Numbered from the stretch's first letter, positions 35,695-59,335 are shown. The stretch is 64,000 nt of DNA from Amoebidium appalachense (GCA_963693365.1 CAVNZM010000013.1:2356001-2420000); one strand, 5' to 3'. A program made the numbers and translations. The notes: generated by a model from the letters alone, not told the origin.

Positions 35695-35971
35695 CATATA
35701 CCGGGAGCCCTATCCCATGCCTCCCCCTCTTCTGGGCGCGCCAATAGACCACTTTCTCCAATCATATGAGGGCCGGGTGGCGCGAAAATGGGACCAACCG
35801 ATCGATCAGACCACCTACGGCCACCAACCGACAAGAAAATGGTGAAAACCTCGCTCGGTTTTTTCGGTTTTCCTACACTTTTTAGGCACTTACCCCTCTA
35901 TAATTGATAGTTATTTGGTTTGCAGAGCTAAACAAGTTTAGTAGAAGTAGTTTGTGGCACAGTATGTACCA
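33825..35971. other. Intergenic region, no gene recognised
   Basis: From 33890 to 34500 the sequence is AT-rich and non-repetitive, with no supported coding region. A C tract lies at 34622-34650, (GT)n at 34721-34760 and a large G-rich block at 35190-35318. C tracts lie at 35520-35610 and 35665-35695. CCAAT-type sites occur near 33846-33870 and 35740-35765. Confidence 0.5.
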
Positions 35972-36629
35972 ATGACCGGCTGCTCTTGCGCCGCAAACCG
36001 GTGCAACCAAAAAGTAGGGCCAGGTTCAGTAAGGATTCCCAAGTATAAAGCTACTTCCTCAAAATGAGAGGTTTTGCGAGAGCAGTGGTTTGAGAAAATA
36101 GGCAGATTAGACAAAATAAACAAGAAAAACCTAGACATAATCGAAAGCACGCGTGAACACCGCCTTTGCAGGCGTCACTTTGCTCTAGAGTGCTTTGACC
36201 CTGTTACTAATAGGTTGAGAGACAAAGCCACCGTCCTCCCTTTTTCTCAAAACGAAGAAGAAGAATACTGGGCAAAGAAAAAGTTAGAGACAGCACGGCA
36301 GAATGTAGGTGAGCAACGCATTACGCGGGGGACAAAACGACAGATTTTTGACGAGTCTACCTACAGAGGGAGATACTCCCCAGAAAGTTGCGCGTGCCCG
36401 TGTAGACTTGACCGATGAAGATCGGCAACTGTTTGAGCTTTCGAAGGACCCACCCACCCACATGCACACACACGCACACATGCGCAACTGCAAATCAGAT
36501 TCTGTGAACGGCTCACCCAGTCACACGTGCAGATGCATATATATGTCACAAGTTACACATGCGCAAACGGTGCACGTGATTCACAAGCCTGTGACACTGT
36601 TGCACATACATTCCTACAGTCGCAAATAA
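35972..36629 (+). pseudogene. THAP-domain protein with in-frame TGA and a 58-bp intron
   Basis: The frame from the ATG at 35972 reads MTGCSCAANRCNQKVG, then SVRIPKYKATSSK, a TGA at 36065-36067, and continues in the same frame as EVLREQWFEKIGRLDKIN and LCRRHFALECF with TVLPF. The Cys pair, the Trp, the C-x2-H and the LPF element fit the C2CH zinc finger of THAP domains, which bind DNA in animal transcription factors and P-element-type transposases. A strong donor (GTGAGC) at 36309 and acceptor (CCTACAG) at 36366 delimit a short intron; splicing restores ARQNVEGDTPQKVARARVDL and DLTDEDRQLFELSK. The reading then drifts into CA-rich sequence. The TGA suggests a decayed or transposon-derived copy. 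No transposase domain was seen nearby. Confidence 0.65.
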
Positions 36630-37799
36630 TTAGCTTTCACACACGGTGTAGTCAATACGCTCAAGCTCGCAGCCGCCCGTGCGCGCAGATCACAAATCTT
36701 TGAAAATAATCAGCAAGGCACGAATATCTTCATTCAAGTAGTGGAACCCCGGCACTCCGGTACCGTTCATAGCTATTATAGATGTGCCTTATGTACCGTA
36801 CAAAGTTTTTTTTTATTCTATCCCGTTTTGTTCCCGGAGGTACCATTAGGGGCCCTCAGGGGGAACTACCGTCTTCCACCCAGCACCGACAGTACTCTAG
36901 CTAGGGTGCTACGATGCTATTAGCTAAACTAACACACCTATAACAATCCTAACAGTTATATCGTGTCTTTATCGTATTCGTCTTTTCGCATAATGACACG
37001 ATTCCGAAAATGTGTCCTGCCAAATACGCCACAGCTTTCCGGACACGATAAAGACGTTGGACATCGAAGTTATATACGATAAAGACACGATATAACTGTG
37101 CTTCCAAACACGCCCTAACACCTGTCACTGTGACAATCCTAACTATTTGTACACACTTAGCCCAGGGTATTCACCCCAGCCACGCCGGTGGGTAAGTGCA
37201 GCTAGTACTTGCAAAAAGCATGCCGCGCGTGCAACTAGTAAAAAGATTTTTTGGCTGAATTCGACTACCTGCCTGCCACGTGCGACTGTGGCCTCAGCCG
37301 CCGTATGACCAAGTCTACTAGGCTATTTTTCAAGGGTATGAGTTGGCGCGTGACTCAGCGTCACAGAGGGAAAGTGTTCGTCGGCCTTGAAAAATATAAG
37401 AGCTATACCTACCTCCACATGTTCATGACTCACGCGTCTGTTCAACCGCTTCGGTAAAGCTTACCCAAGGTCCTAGAGTTGATTCATTGCATTGGTGGGC
37501 ATCTATTGTTATGCCTGTGAAGCGGGGCGTACACCCACCGTACACGTGTGTAGTAGTTTTCCACCTGCACCGCGTACATATACTGCTGTACACGTGTAAA
37601 CATGACGTCACATGTGGCTCACTTCACTCACTGCTGATTGGTAGATCTAGCCTGCGCGCCAAACTTTCAGCCAATCAGCTCGTTCCAGACGCGAATACCT
37701 TTTCGGGTCAGGCTTATTCGACCCGATTCGAAACGAAATGTGTCGAAGTTATCAGCTGTTCCCGGTGTTTAGTTTCTGCATTCAACTTGAACGCGTAAA
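36630..37799. other. Intergenic region upstream of CDV3, no gene recognised
   Basis: Apart from the inverted-repeat element at 36952-37099, no feature was recognised up to 37620. CCAAT-type sites at 37638 and 37669 lie 130-160 bases upstream of the presumed CDV3 first exon and may belong to its promoter. An open frame at 37251-37457 has no recognisable similarity. Confidence 0.5.
36952..37099. mobile_element. 148-bp element with 24-26 bp perfect terminal inverted repeats
   Basis: AGTTATATCGTGTCTTTATC plus GTAT at 36954-36977 is perfectly reverse-complementary to 37074-37097; the match extends two bases outward to ACAG/CTGT. Internal copies of CGATAAAGAC strengthen the palindrome. An 11-bp direct repeat ACAATCCTAAC occurs just left (36943-36953) and about 30 bp right (37131-37141). 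The structure is that of a MITE, but the family is not assigned. Confidence 0.65.
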
Positions 37800-37914
37800 A
37801 CCGTAAAAGAGGCGTGGTTGTATAAGTGTAAGAGAGTGTAGATTTTGGTGCTTTTTTAGTGACAGCGAACATCCCTCTCTGTCACTTGCAGCGTTATTTT
37901 TGGAATCAACACAG
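37800..37914 (+). other. Probable 5' UTR exon of CDV3 ending in a strong donor
   Basis: Non-repetitive sequence ends AATCAACACAG/GTGAGT, a near-consensus donor at 37915. The following 1.4 kb begins GT-rich and ends C- and CA-rich before the first coding exon, like other introns of the window. The start of the exon and the acceptor before 39354 are not determined. Confidence 0.45.
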
Positions 37915-38489
37915 GTGAGTTGTGTGTTGTGGGGAAACATGACTGACTGAGCCACGTGTGTATGCATGTGCACGTGCTCGTTTTCCTGGTGGTGTGTGCG
38001 TGTGTGTACGGGAATTCCGTACACCTGCACACCTGTGTGTTTTTGTGTGTAGGAGGTGCGTGCGCGTAGGACTACGTGCGTGTGTGAGCATGTGGGTACA
38101 GCTCGGTGTCTGCCCTTTCTGTCTTTTTTCTGTGCGAGTGAGATCTTTTGTGCGAGTGAGAGTGAGGGAAGAATGCGTGTAGCACACCTGTTTTTTGTTT
38201 TGTTTTCCTGCCTTTGTCGCTTATAACGGGTTGTTAGCATTTTTCTTCGTCTGCTATCCAATCATGTTTGCGTATTCAGCGAGCCTTAAAATTGACCTGG
38301 CAAACGTGGTGTAACATGTCCCTCCCTATCCCCTCGCCCTTCTCCCCTTCCTCCCTTCCAACCTCCCTAGTTGTATTCGTTGGTCCTGTTCTTCCAGTCC
38401 CAACCCTGTGCCTTTTTTTTGTCTCCTCCTCCTTCTTCAAAACATTTCTTCCACTTGCCCACGTCTACCTTTGCCTGTGTGCGTCTTCC

Positions 38490-38617
38490 CCCCCCCCCCC
38501 CCCCTCTCCCCTTTCCCCCCTCTCCCCCAGGCGACCTTTCCCAGCATGCACCCGTTCATTCTCTTTCATTGAAATACTATGTATTCCACTCCCCCCCCCC
38601 CCCCTCCCCGCCCCGCC

Positions 38618-38651
<34 letters not shown>

Positions 38652-39215
38652 CACACCAGCCAGCCCGTGTTTCCCCTCCGCGTCGTTACCCGTGCTCCCT
38701 TTCCCAATCTTTGTGCCCTGTGCTGTGTACCACGTTCATCCCCCCCCCCCCCCCCTTTCTCCTCAGGCCCCTCCCGGCTCTGCACCTGAATCTTCTTACA
38801 TGCACCCCCATCCGTTCTGTTGAAGGGGCTCCACATCCATTCTATTCCCCTATCCTTCCTCCCCCCCCCCCCCCCCCCCCCCCCCCCCCACACACACACA
38901 CATACACTCCCTTCTTCCCTGCAAGAGCATTTACCCACCCACACAGGACACAGGCACAGCTGCTGTACACTCCCCCACCCACATAACTGGCACACACACA
39001 CACATTCGTTCGCACCCGCACGACACGCACGCACAAACTGCAGGCCTCATACATAGGCAGAGATGCAACCCCCCCTTCCCCGCCCCCCCCCCCCCCCCTC
39101 CCTCCTTCCCTCAAAAACACACACAAACACAGTCACTGAAAACGAGACACTTATCACTGAAAATGAGACACTTGATGTGCACATACCCCCGCTCCCCCCT
39201 CCGAATCCCCTCCCC
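38490..39215. repeat. C tracts and (CA)n in the CDV3 5' UTR intron
   Basis: C tracts lie at 38488-38504, 38590-38604, 38740-38754 and 38861-38889, with (CA)n at 38622-38648 and 38889-38902. A short direct repeat, CACTGAAAACGAGACACTTA against CACTGAAAATGAGACACTTG, lies at 39134-39174. Confidence 0.88.
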
Positions 39216-39353
39216 CCCGCTTTATCCTTCGTTCACGTCCACTCACCCAGAGCATGTTGTCGCCCCCCCTCCGCTTGTAGATGGCTTTCAGGTAGTTTTC
39301 TGACCATTGCCATATTAGGAAACCAACAGCCACGGTCCCTCCCCACCTTTGCA

Positions 39354-45256
<5,903 letters not shown>

Positions 45257-45261
45257 ACGGG

Positions 45262-45707
<446 letters not shown>

Positions 45708-46017
45708 GGTGGACATGGATACTGTCACGCAGAGGAATATGCTCGGCAATACCCTGTGTGCCGGTTGACCCGTAAATTCGTTTTTTGTTTTTGTGAATTC
45801 GTTTTTACCTTTCATTTTTGGTTGTATTTTGGGTGTGCTTTTGACTATGACTTCGGAAAATCTAATGTGTAGGTGTAGAAAGGTTATGATACTATGTTGT
45901 GAAAGGTTATGATACTATGTTGTGCACCTGAACTGGGGTTTACTGCACACATGTGCACTCTTACACGCTGCCATATCCGCACGGTGCGCGCCACACCACA
46001 ACACATACACATACCCC

Positions 46018-46022
46018 CCCCC

Positions 46023-46111
<89 letters not shown>

Positions 46112-46112
46112 C
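46018..46112. repeat. C tract and (CA)n downstream of CDV3
   Basis: C tract then (CA)n of about 70 bp; probably in or after the 3' UTR. Confidence 0.93.
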
Positions 46113-46559
46113 CGCACGCACAATACAAGATGCATTTCTTATGTAAAACACAAAATTCTGCACAGCTTCTCAGGGTTCAACTGTTTTAAGGTATACAAGC
46201 GGATTTGTTTATTTGTCATTCTTCAAGTGTCCTTGTCTTCCTTTCTTTATTTGCTTTCCCCTCCCCCCCGTGTTGTTGTGTAAGAGAAGCACCCATATAA
46301 GTCACTCCTAATGGTATCTACACCAAGAGAGGTTCAACGTATGTGAAACATATGCTTGTCTGTTTACTGTGTTATTGCCTTTACGTTAACCGGAGTTCGA
46401 GACTTTAGAAGTTTGACTGAGTTCGCATTACATGTTGGGGTGGGTAAGGTGAAGATGTGAAACCCTTGCTAGTATGCTTTGCCCAATAGATTTGATGGAT
46501 TGATATGGTATTTTTTGGAATGTTCTGTGCGCAACAGCAGGGCCCAATAAAATACGAGT

Positions 46560-46830
46560 AGTCTGCAGGAGTGTGTTGGAACTTCAATACACTCGCGTAT
46601 GTTGCAAGCCTAGGTCTGTCATGATCAATAACAAAGTGCTTGTGTTTGAAGCATGGATGTGCAAACCATATGTTGCTGTTATTTGCAGTGCATGTGTGTT
46701 CATGATCACGTGCACTGTGTGCGTGCGTGTGACACAGTGTGCGTGTATGTATGATATCCTACAGCTGGTGTGCAAGTGTGCACGTGTGTGTGGGCGGCGG
46801 CGACGGCCACCCCCCCGGCGGCGGCGGCGG

Positions 46831-46862
<32 letters not shown>

Positions 46863-47351
46863 GGGGGGGGAGGGCTAGCTATTTCATGCCAAAGCAATAA
46901 AAATGAAACAATCACTGCACACTACTGTAGTCCCCTTATGAATGTGGTTGGCTGGTGAAGAACTGTCACATGTTTGATTTTGGGTTTTGCGCCACACGTG
47001 TTATGTCAGCAACCACACAAGTCTTGAATAATAAAATCTCAACTTCATGACACTGATCTGACCTGATCATGATGAAGAAAGGGAGAGTTGTCTCGGAGAA
47101 AAAGAGGGAAAAAAAAAAGGGGGGAGGGGGGGGGGGGGGGGGGAGAGGGGGAATGCTTGAGAAAAGAGATGAGGGAGGGGATACTACGTAGGAGGCTAAG
47201 ACACCAAAAAACATTGTCAAGGGGAAAAAAAAAAAAACACTTTCCTAAATACCTACACTCCACATCCACCCACCCACAATATCTGGACCCCCCCCCCCCC
47301 CCCCCCCCCCCCCCCACAACACACACACACACACACCTCGTGTATTGCAGC

Positions 47352-47403
<52 letters not shown>

Positions 47404-47673
47404 CACACACATTCAAAAAATAGTAATAAGAAAAAGGTTCTACTCACATAAAAGAAAGAGTCTAGTACCATTCATCTTTGTGTGTTATACTCTAATGCAC
47501 AGGCCAAAAAGTTCTAAATAACGTTCTATACATACCACTGACATTTTCGCTGTTATATAACATACACATTCATTTTTCACCTGCGTTTTCGCAACCCCCC
47601 CTGTGCGGCCAGCAGGGGCTCTTTCACACTGTGATGAATCTCCGAAGCATTACCACCGAGCCCTACACCAGCT
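46560..47673. other. Intergenic region, no gene recognised
   Basis: It holds GCGGCGGCGG repeats and a G tract (46795-46870), G-rich sequence at 47120-47150, and two C tracts (47288-47316 and 47355-47401). The open frames seen encode only Gly, Pro or Cys/Val runs. Confidence 0.6.
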
Positions 47674-48207
47674 TCAGAACCGTTTAAGGAAGGTGAGACA
47701 GGTGACGATAGAGACAAGGAAGGCGGGCACGGCCCATTGGGCAAAATGTGCTCCGAATGCGTTGTAAAGTCCTTGGATAATGGCCGTGGAGGCGTCTCCG
47801 GGGTGGTGGTAAACGCGCCCCAAACTGAAGCCCACCAAGATGAGAATGCCGGGGAGCTTTGCCCAGGGCGAGTCCTCTGGCCTGTCTGGCACACGGCTGG
47901 TCAAAAAGTAGTAATAGCATAACACTGGAATTTGCGCTGCACAAAATAACGCTGACAAAGAATATGACGGGTTCCTCGGTAAATGGGGTGGGGAAAGTGA
48001 AGAGGGGGGCGGGAGGTAGGGGGGGGGGGGGGGGGGGGGGGGGAGGGGGGTGCGGGGGGGGGGGGGGGGGGAGGGGGGAGGGGGAGGGGGGGGGGGGGGG
48101 GAGTACAGAAAATAGTGCATTGATGTAGCTTGTTGACATGTGGCTAGCGGCACATGTTAGGGAAGCAAGCGTAAGAGCAGAACCCAAAAAAATTCTCTAG
48201 CAGCCAT
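47674..48207 (-). CDS. Small multi-pass membrane protein, two exons, one-base indels
   Basis: Proposed coding parts are 48207-48107 and 47974-47674. From the ATG at 48207 the frame reads MAAREFF and, if one T were added to the 7-T run, continues as LGSALTLASLTCAASHMS. A GT donor at 48106 joins in phase to EPVIFFVSVI at 47974. A further one-base change in a 4-T run leads into AAQIPVLCYYYFLTSRVPDR, LPGILILVGFSLGRVYHHPG and WAVPAFLVSIVTCLTFLKRF, ending in TGA. About 135 residues with four hydrophobic segments are predicted. I do not recognise the family. The intron is almost pure G/A-type tract on the plus strand. The two indels mean either assembly error or a decaying gene. Confidence 0.5.
48020..48102. 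repeat. G tract filling the intron of the membrane-protein gene
   Basis: G runs interrupted by single A or C residues; in transcript sense a C tract that begins right after the donor GTACTC. Confidence 0.92.
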
Positions 48208-48391
48208 GAATTCAGAAAAGTCAGAAAGGAATTCTTGTTGGTGAAGGTTCACCTGACACACGAAGAGTGCCTTGAAAAGTGGGAGACTGCCAAAGTGCCT
48301 GCCATTCTTGGCTCAGGTTGACAAATTTAGCCATACAACGCATGAAATGGTACAGAGGTGTGCGTGCACATACTGGCACTGAGGGGTGCAC

Positions 48392-48677
48392 CTACCCTCT
48401 GCCCCCTACGCCCAACTTCCATGCCTCTGCTACCGCCTTTCTTGTCTCCAGGTCAACAATTGCTTCTACTAAAGTTTTCCATGTCTGCGCCCTCGCGGCG
48501 GCCTCTGCCTCCACCTTCCTCGCGTCCACCTCCGCCTTCGCGGCGGCCTCTGCCTCCGCCTTCCTCGCCTGCGCCTGCCCATTGTTGATTTCCTTCACAC
48601 TGTTTAGCTAGCGCAGCCTGTGGGTCAGGCATGTTTGCAAGCTCGCGAAGCTGCTCGGCGGTCAAAAGCTGCTCCAT
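48392..48677 (-). pseudogene. Ala/Glu-rich helical protein with internal 15-residue repeat, one frameshift
   Basis: The ATG at 48677 opens MEQLLTAEQLRELANMPDPQ and AALAKQCE. One extra base within GAAGGAAATC (near 48592) shifts the frame. The continuation reads EINNGQAQARKAEAEAAAK, AEVDARKVEAEAAARAQTW and KTLVEAIVDLETRKAVAEAW and ends in TAG. The ARKxEAEAAAxA motif occurs twice. The predicted protein is a roughly 95-residue helix or coiled coil; no known family was recognised. It is divergent from the downstream plus-strand Dph6-like gene. Without the extra base the frame would be open throughout, so this could be an intact gene with an assembly error. Confidence 0.5.
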
Positions 48678-49491
48678 TGTGTAAGTTTTATTGGTAACCA
48701 GTGTAGGCCTACACGCATATAAATGTTCTAAACGGCAAACAAGTGTGCTCGCCGTGATACATACGTTGGTTTATACACTCTGAAGTGCCATCGAAAAGTT
48801 TCTCGGTACCACGAAAGTCAAATACCTCACATTCCACCGTTAGGTTTCAGCTCAGAGAAGGTGCAATCGCAGTTGGTTATAGCTTTGCGATTGGCTCAAT
48901 CGTTGGCTTCTCGACCAATCACCAATGCGTAATTTAACAGTTGTTGATGAGCCAGATCTACATAATAGCGTTAAACCAATCATCATGTGCTGTTGCTCTT
49001 TTGCACTAGTTTACGTAGTGCGCGCCAAATGGTTAGTATTATAGGTAGTCCGATCGGCGCATCAACGAAAAGTCTGACGTCACATTCCATTCCTGGAATA
49101 AGCCAATTTGATTGGTTCGGCGGTTCGAGGGAAAGTCCCCTGTCCCAGCCGGCTAGTCTCCGATGGCATGCCACGGTACCAGTCGACTATGTACCTCTTG
49201 TGTGACACTGTGGACTGACTCCGCAAAATCATTCAGGTGACGTGACGTCTTTGTGATGAGTCCGAGCACGGCGGTCCCGAAAGTTCTACTTTAATCTTTC
49301 TATTTTTAGTAACGCCCTTACATTATGGTAGTATCAATATCCCCTGCTCGTTGGACTCAAGCATCACTGGCATACATGCTCAGGCGGGGCGCACGTACAT
49401 ACGGACGTACGCGCAGGGCCGGCTGTCTACCACGACTCCTTACATCACAAACGGTATACATGCCTACAAACGCAATCAAAGTTTTTCTTTA
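48678..49491. promoter_or_regulatory. CCAAT-rich divergent promoter region
   Basis: CCAAT-box sequences occur in both orientations near 48892, 48906, 48921, 48927, 48975, 49102 and 49111. The interval lies between a minus-strand gene start (48677) and a plus-strand gene start (49492) and is free of simple repeats, as expected of a shared promoter. No gene was seen. Confidence 0.5.
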
Positions 49492-50259
49492 ATGGACAAT
49501 CAACGTCGGGGACCCTTGCACACGAAGAACAGCCCAACTTATCATCACCCGACGATGCAACCAGCAGAAACATGTGCAACCAAACCCTCCTTTGCCTCTT
49601 GGAGCGGTGGCAAGGACTCTACTCTGGCCCTTTACCGTGCCAAGCAGACTGGATACGATGTTAAGATACTCTTTGTGATGATGGATGAAACGGGAGACAG
49701 GTCTCGCTCACACGCAACATCACAAGAGCTACTGAGGATGCAAGCACAGGCACTAGGCATTGAAATATTGTTTGGGAGGGCAACATGGAAAGATTACGAG
49801 GAGTGTTTCGTGAGGCACCTGTGCGAGTTCAGAGACAGAGGGATTACCCACGGGATCTTTGGAGACATTGACATTATCCCAAACAGGGAATGGGAAGAGA
49901 GCGTGTGTGCGCGTGCAGGTTTGGTCGCCCACCTACCGCTGTGGGGGGAGAGGAGAGAGAACCTTGTAAATGAGGTTATAGCATTGAAATTTCAGCCCAT
50001 CGTCGTTTGCTGTAATGGCAAATATCTCAGGAAGGAGTTCTGTGGGCGAAAATTCGACACCAATTTTGTGGGTTCTCTGCCTGAAGGCGTGGATGCATGT
50101 GGAGAAAATGGAGAGTACCACACTTTTGTTGTGGGAGGGCCCATGTTTTCACATTCATTGGGTGTACACGTTGGGGAGGTGTACAGCATTGTCCCAACTG
50201 CTCCTGGTGCAGGGGAGTATCATTATGCACGTCTGTTGGTGAATGGCAAGGATGAATAG
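49492..50259 (+). CDS. Dph6-like PP-loop ATPase (diphthine-ammonia ligase family), intronless
   Basis: A PP-loop signature SFASWSGGKDSTLALYRAKQ near the N-terminus binds ATP. Downstream family blocks are ILFVMMDETGDRSRSHATSQ, RATWKDYEECFVRHLCEF, GIFGDIDIIPNREWEE, AHLPLWGERRENLVNEVIAL, LGR-equivalent FCGRKFDTNFV and GVDACGENGEYHTFVVGGP. This set matches the stand-alone Dph6/MJ0570-type domain (about 220 residues) common in bacteria and archaea. Eukaryotic DPH6 amidates diphthine on elongation factor 2; whether this protein does so is unclear. The start chosen is the first in-frame ATG at 49492 (255 residues); a second ATG at 49555 would give about 234. There are no introns, unlike nearly all neighbours, which raises the possibility of horizontal transfer or retroposition. 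A possible AATAAA lies just after the stop near 50273. Confidence 0.88.
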   Translation: MDNQRRGPLHTKNSPTYHHPTMQPAETCATKPSFASWSGGKDSTLALYRAKQTGYDVKILFVMMDETGDRSRSHATSQELLRMQAQALGIEILFGRATWKDYEECFVRHLCEFRDRGITHGIFGDIDIIPNREWEESVCARAGLVAHLPLWGERRENLVNEVIALKFQPIVVCCNGKYLRKEFCGRKFDTNFVGSLPEGVDACGENGEYHTFVVGGPMFSHSLGVHVGEVYSIVPTAPGAGEYHYARLLVNGKDE

Positions 50260-50426
50260 CTGCGTGTGTATGAATAAATGTGATATTCTACTGTGTAGGC
50301 AATGAATGAAAATGGTTGCAGAATTGCGAACCTTGTGGTTGTGGGCGATTCTTTGTTCTGCGCATGTGAGATGACAAACATGTTGATGATTGTGTGCTTG
50401 CGCACATACTTGTGGTGCGAGTGGAG

Positions 50427-50427
<1 letters not shown>

Positions 50428-50519
<92 letters not shown>

Positions 50520-50744
50520 CCCCTCCCTTCCTCCCTCCCTCCCTCCCTCCCTCCCTCCCTCCCTCTCTCGCTCTCGCTCTCGCTCCTCTCGCTGTCCCCC
50601 TCCAGACACTTGTGGATGCGAGTGGAGGTCTCTCTCTTTCTGTCTCTCTCTCTCTCGTCTCTCCCCCGCTCCCTCTCTCTCAGTGTGTGTGTGTGTGTGT
50701 GTGTCTCACTGTGTGTGTGAGTCTCTCTCTCCCGGAGGCTCTCC

Positions 50745-50807
<63 letters not shown>

Positions 50808-51054
50808 CCCCCCCTCTCCCTCTCCCTCTCCCTCTCCCTCTCCCTCTCCCCCCCCCCCTCTGCCTCTCTATCTCTCTGTCTCCTTCCCTCCCTCCCTCCC
50901 TCCCTCCCCTCCCTCTCTAAAGCTCTATCTCCCTCCCCCCCCCCTCTCTCCCTTTCCTCCCCTCCCCCACCCTCTCTATCTCTCTCGTTCCCTCCCCCTC
51001 CCTCCCTCCCCTTACCTCCCTTACCTCCCTTACCCCCCTCTCCCCCCTCCCTCC

Positions 51055-51085
<31 letters not shown>
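50428..51085. repeat. (CT)n, (CTCC)n and (CTCCCT)n pyrimidine block
   Basis: Pure (CT)n at 50430-50516, CTCC/TCCC repeats at 50520-50570, CTCGCT repeats, (GT)n at 50684-50704, (CT)n at 50752-50804, a CTCCCT array at 50812-50846 and mixed pyrimidines end in a C tract and (CA)n at 51056-51085. GCGAGTGGAG(G/C)TCTC occurs twice (50417, 50619), suggesting a duplicated unit. Confidence 0.92.
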
Positions 51086-51296
51086 ATCCCTCTTCCCTCA
51101 AAGTGCCCTAACACTACTATTTTTGGTCTGGGTACTTATACAGCTGCGTCAGCATGCAGTGATGTGAGTGGCATGGATATGTGCACTGCGTTTACTACAG
51201 CGTGGTGTGTATACGCTCGCTGCCCTTTGCGTTCGTTCCGTTACTCTTGCATCCCCGGTTTGTATCTGTATTTTAGTGAGCGGCCGTTAAGGATGT

Positions 51297-51743
51297 TTGG
51301 TTTTGTTGGAGAAGAAATCGACGTGCATTGCGCAGACGATCACAAGATATCATGGAAGAAGCTGGGGCGAAGGACGCCACCAACAACAGATCCTGAAATG
51401 TGAACACGGAATGAATACATTCAAGGTGCACAGAAAGTGTCACATTACGGGCTGTCCTGCCAGCCTGAAAACAGTCACAAGAGTTCCGGAAGCATTTGAT
51501 CGATGTGATGTTGGCAAATTTACACGAAGCACACTCGAGCGTCGCATGCCGTGCACGACCGAACACACGAAGAGCAGATCAAGAAGCTGTGTAGGCTGCC
51601 AAGGCTGGGGCCTATTTTTAGAACACGAGCGCACCAGCGCGCGTTGTTCTGTTCCATCGAAAAGGTGTTCCTATTCGTTCAAAACTTCCTGTGGAATGTA
51701 TGTGAACATGTGTGATTGGTGCAATAAACAAGTTATCGTTTGA
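51297..51743 (+). pseudogene. Possible zinc-finger (FLYWCH/MULE-like) remnant
   Basis: An open frame contains ILKCEHGMNTFKVHRKCHIT and GCPASLKTVTRVPEAFDRC, with Cys/His spacing loosely like FLYWCH or transposase zinc fingers. From about 51530 another frame (VHDRTHEEQIKKLCRLPRLG) looks more protein-like, so the two may be parts of one shifted coding region. No domain can be named with confidence. Confidence 0.25.
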
Positions 51744-51936
51744 TAGAGCCAATCACAAACGCGATGATTAAGAAGATAAGATTTATGATTGGCTAAGGCG
51801 ATAAATTGAAGGCGACTTTCCAAACGCTGCTGCATGTGAACTGCCGTGTCAACTGCCGGCTTCGCCCACAACGAACACTGCGTTGTGGGTGTAGTTGCAA
51901 CGATTATTGTCACAGAGTGATATTAGAAGCATCAAA

Positions 51937-58625
<6,689 letters not shown>

Positions 58626-59256
58626 GCGTTTTTTTGTTTGTTGTTTTTTGTCTTATATGGTATATCTGGGATTGCTAAATTTGGCTTATATGTGTTAGTG
58701 TTGCCAAATGAGGTGGCTCTGGGACATTAATTTTGGCTCTAATGTGGGATGTGGGGAAAAGGGTGGCTTTATAATAAAAAAAGATAACTAACTTGCCCGG
58801 GTGTAGTGTATGGGCAGTTGGTATTATGGCTACTGTTGTGTAATACTGTGGTGTCGTGTGCGATAGGTATAGCGGGGTTCTATAATATGCCATGAGGAGT
58901 TATTTCTAGTTCACGAGCTGTAAGCAAGCCATATCGATTAATAGTGCAAAGAAACAGATGTACGTAAGATGCATCTATTTGTAGATACATCTGGTGTTAG
59001 TGTCGCTGTAGCCCATGCAATATCTTGTACAAATTGTAACTAATGAGGTGGAGAGAAGTGACAAATTATGCACCAATATTTGCCACCTGAAGCTCTCAAG
59101 GTGACTCGTTTAACCAGTCAGCAAATAAAACGGGATAATCATTTTTGCCATCGTTGTGCAAGAGCGTGTATAGACACTGAGGTTTACTCCCCTCCTCCCC
59201 CTCCCTCCGAGTATACACGTGCTTGAAGCATATGTAATGATTGCACTATTGTCGGA

Positions 59257-59301
59257 AACCCCCCCCCCCCCCCCTCCTTTCTCCCTTCCCCCTCCCCCCC
59301 C

Positions 59302-59335
<34 letters not shown>

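Larger units (their letters stand above)
50260..51936. other. Region downstream of the Dph6-like gene, mainly CT-rich repeat
   Basis: After the 3' end of the Dph6-like gene there is about 650 bp of CT-rich repeat, then 51130-51936 with a possible zinc-finger remnant and CCAAT-type sites near 51715, 51749 and 51786 that may belong to the promoter of the beta-helix gene. Confidence 0.5.

Noticed and set aside
37251-37457. Plus-strand open frame as a small gene
   Set aside because: No ATG in a sensible context, no recognisable domain, and it lies in sequence rich in short inverted repeats.
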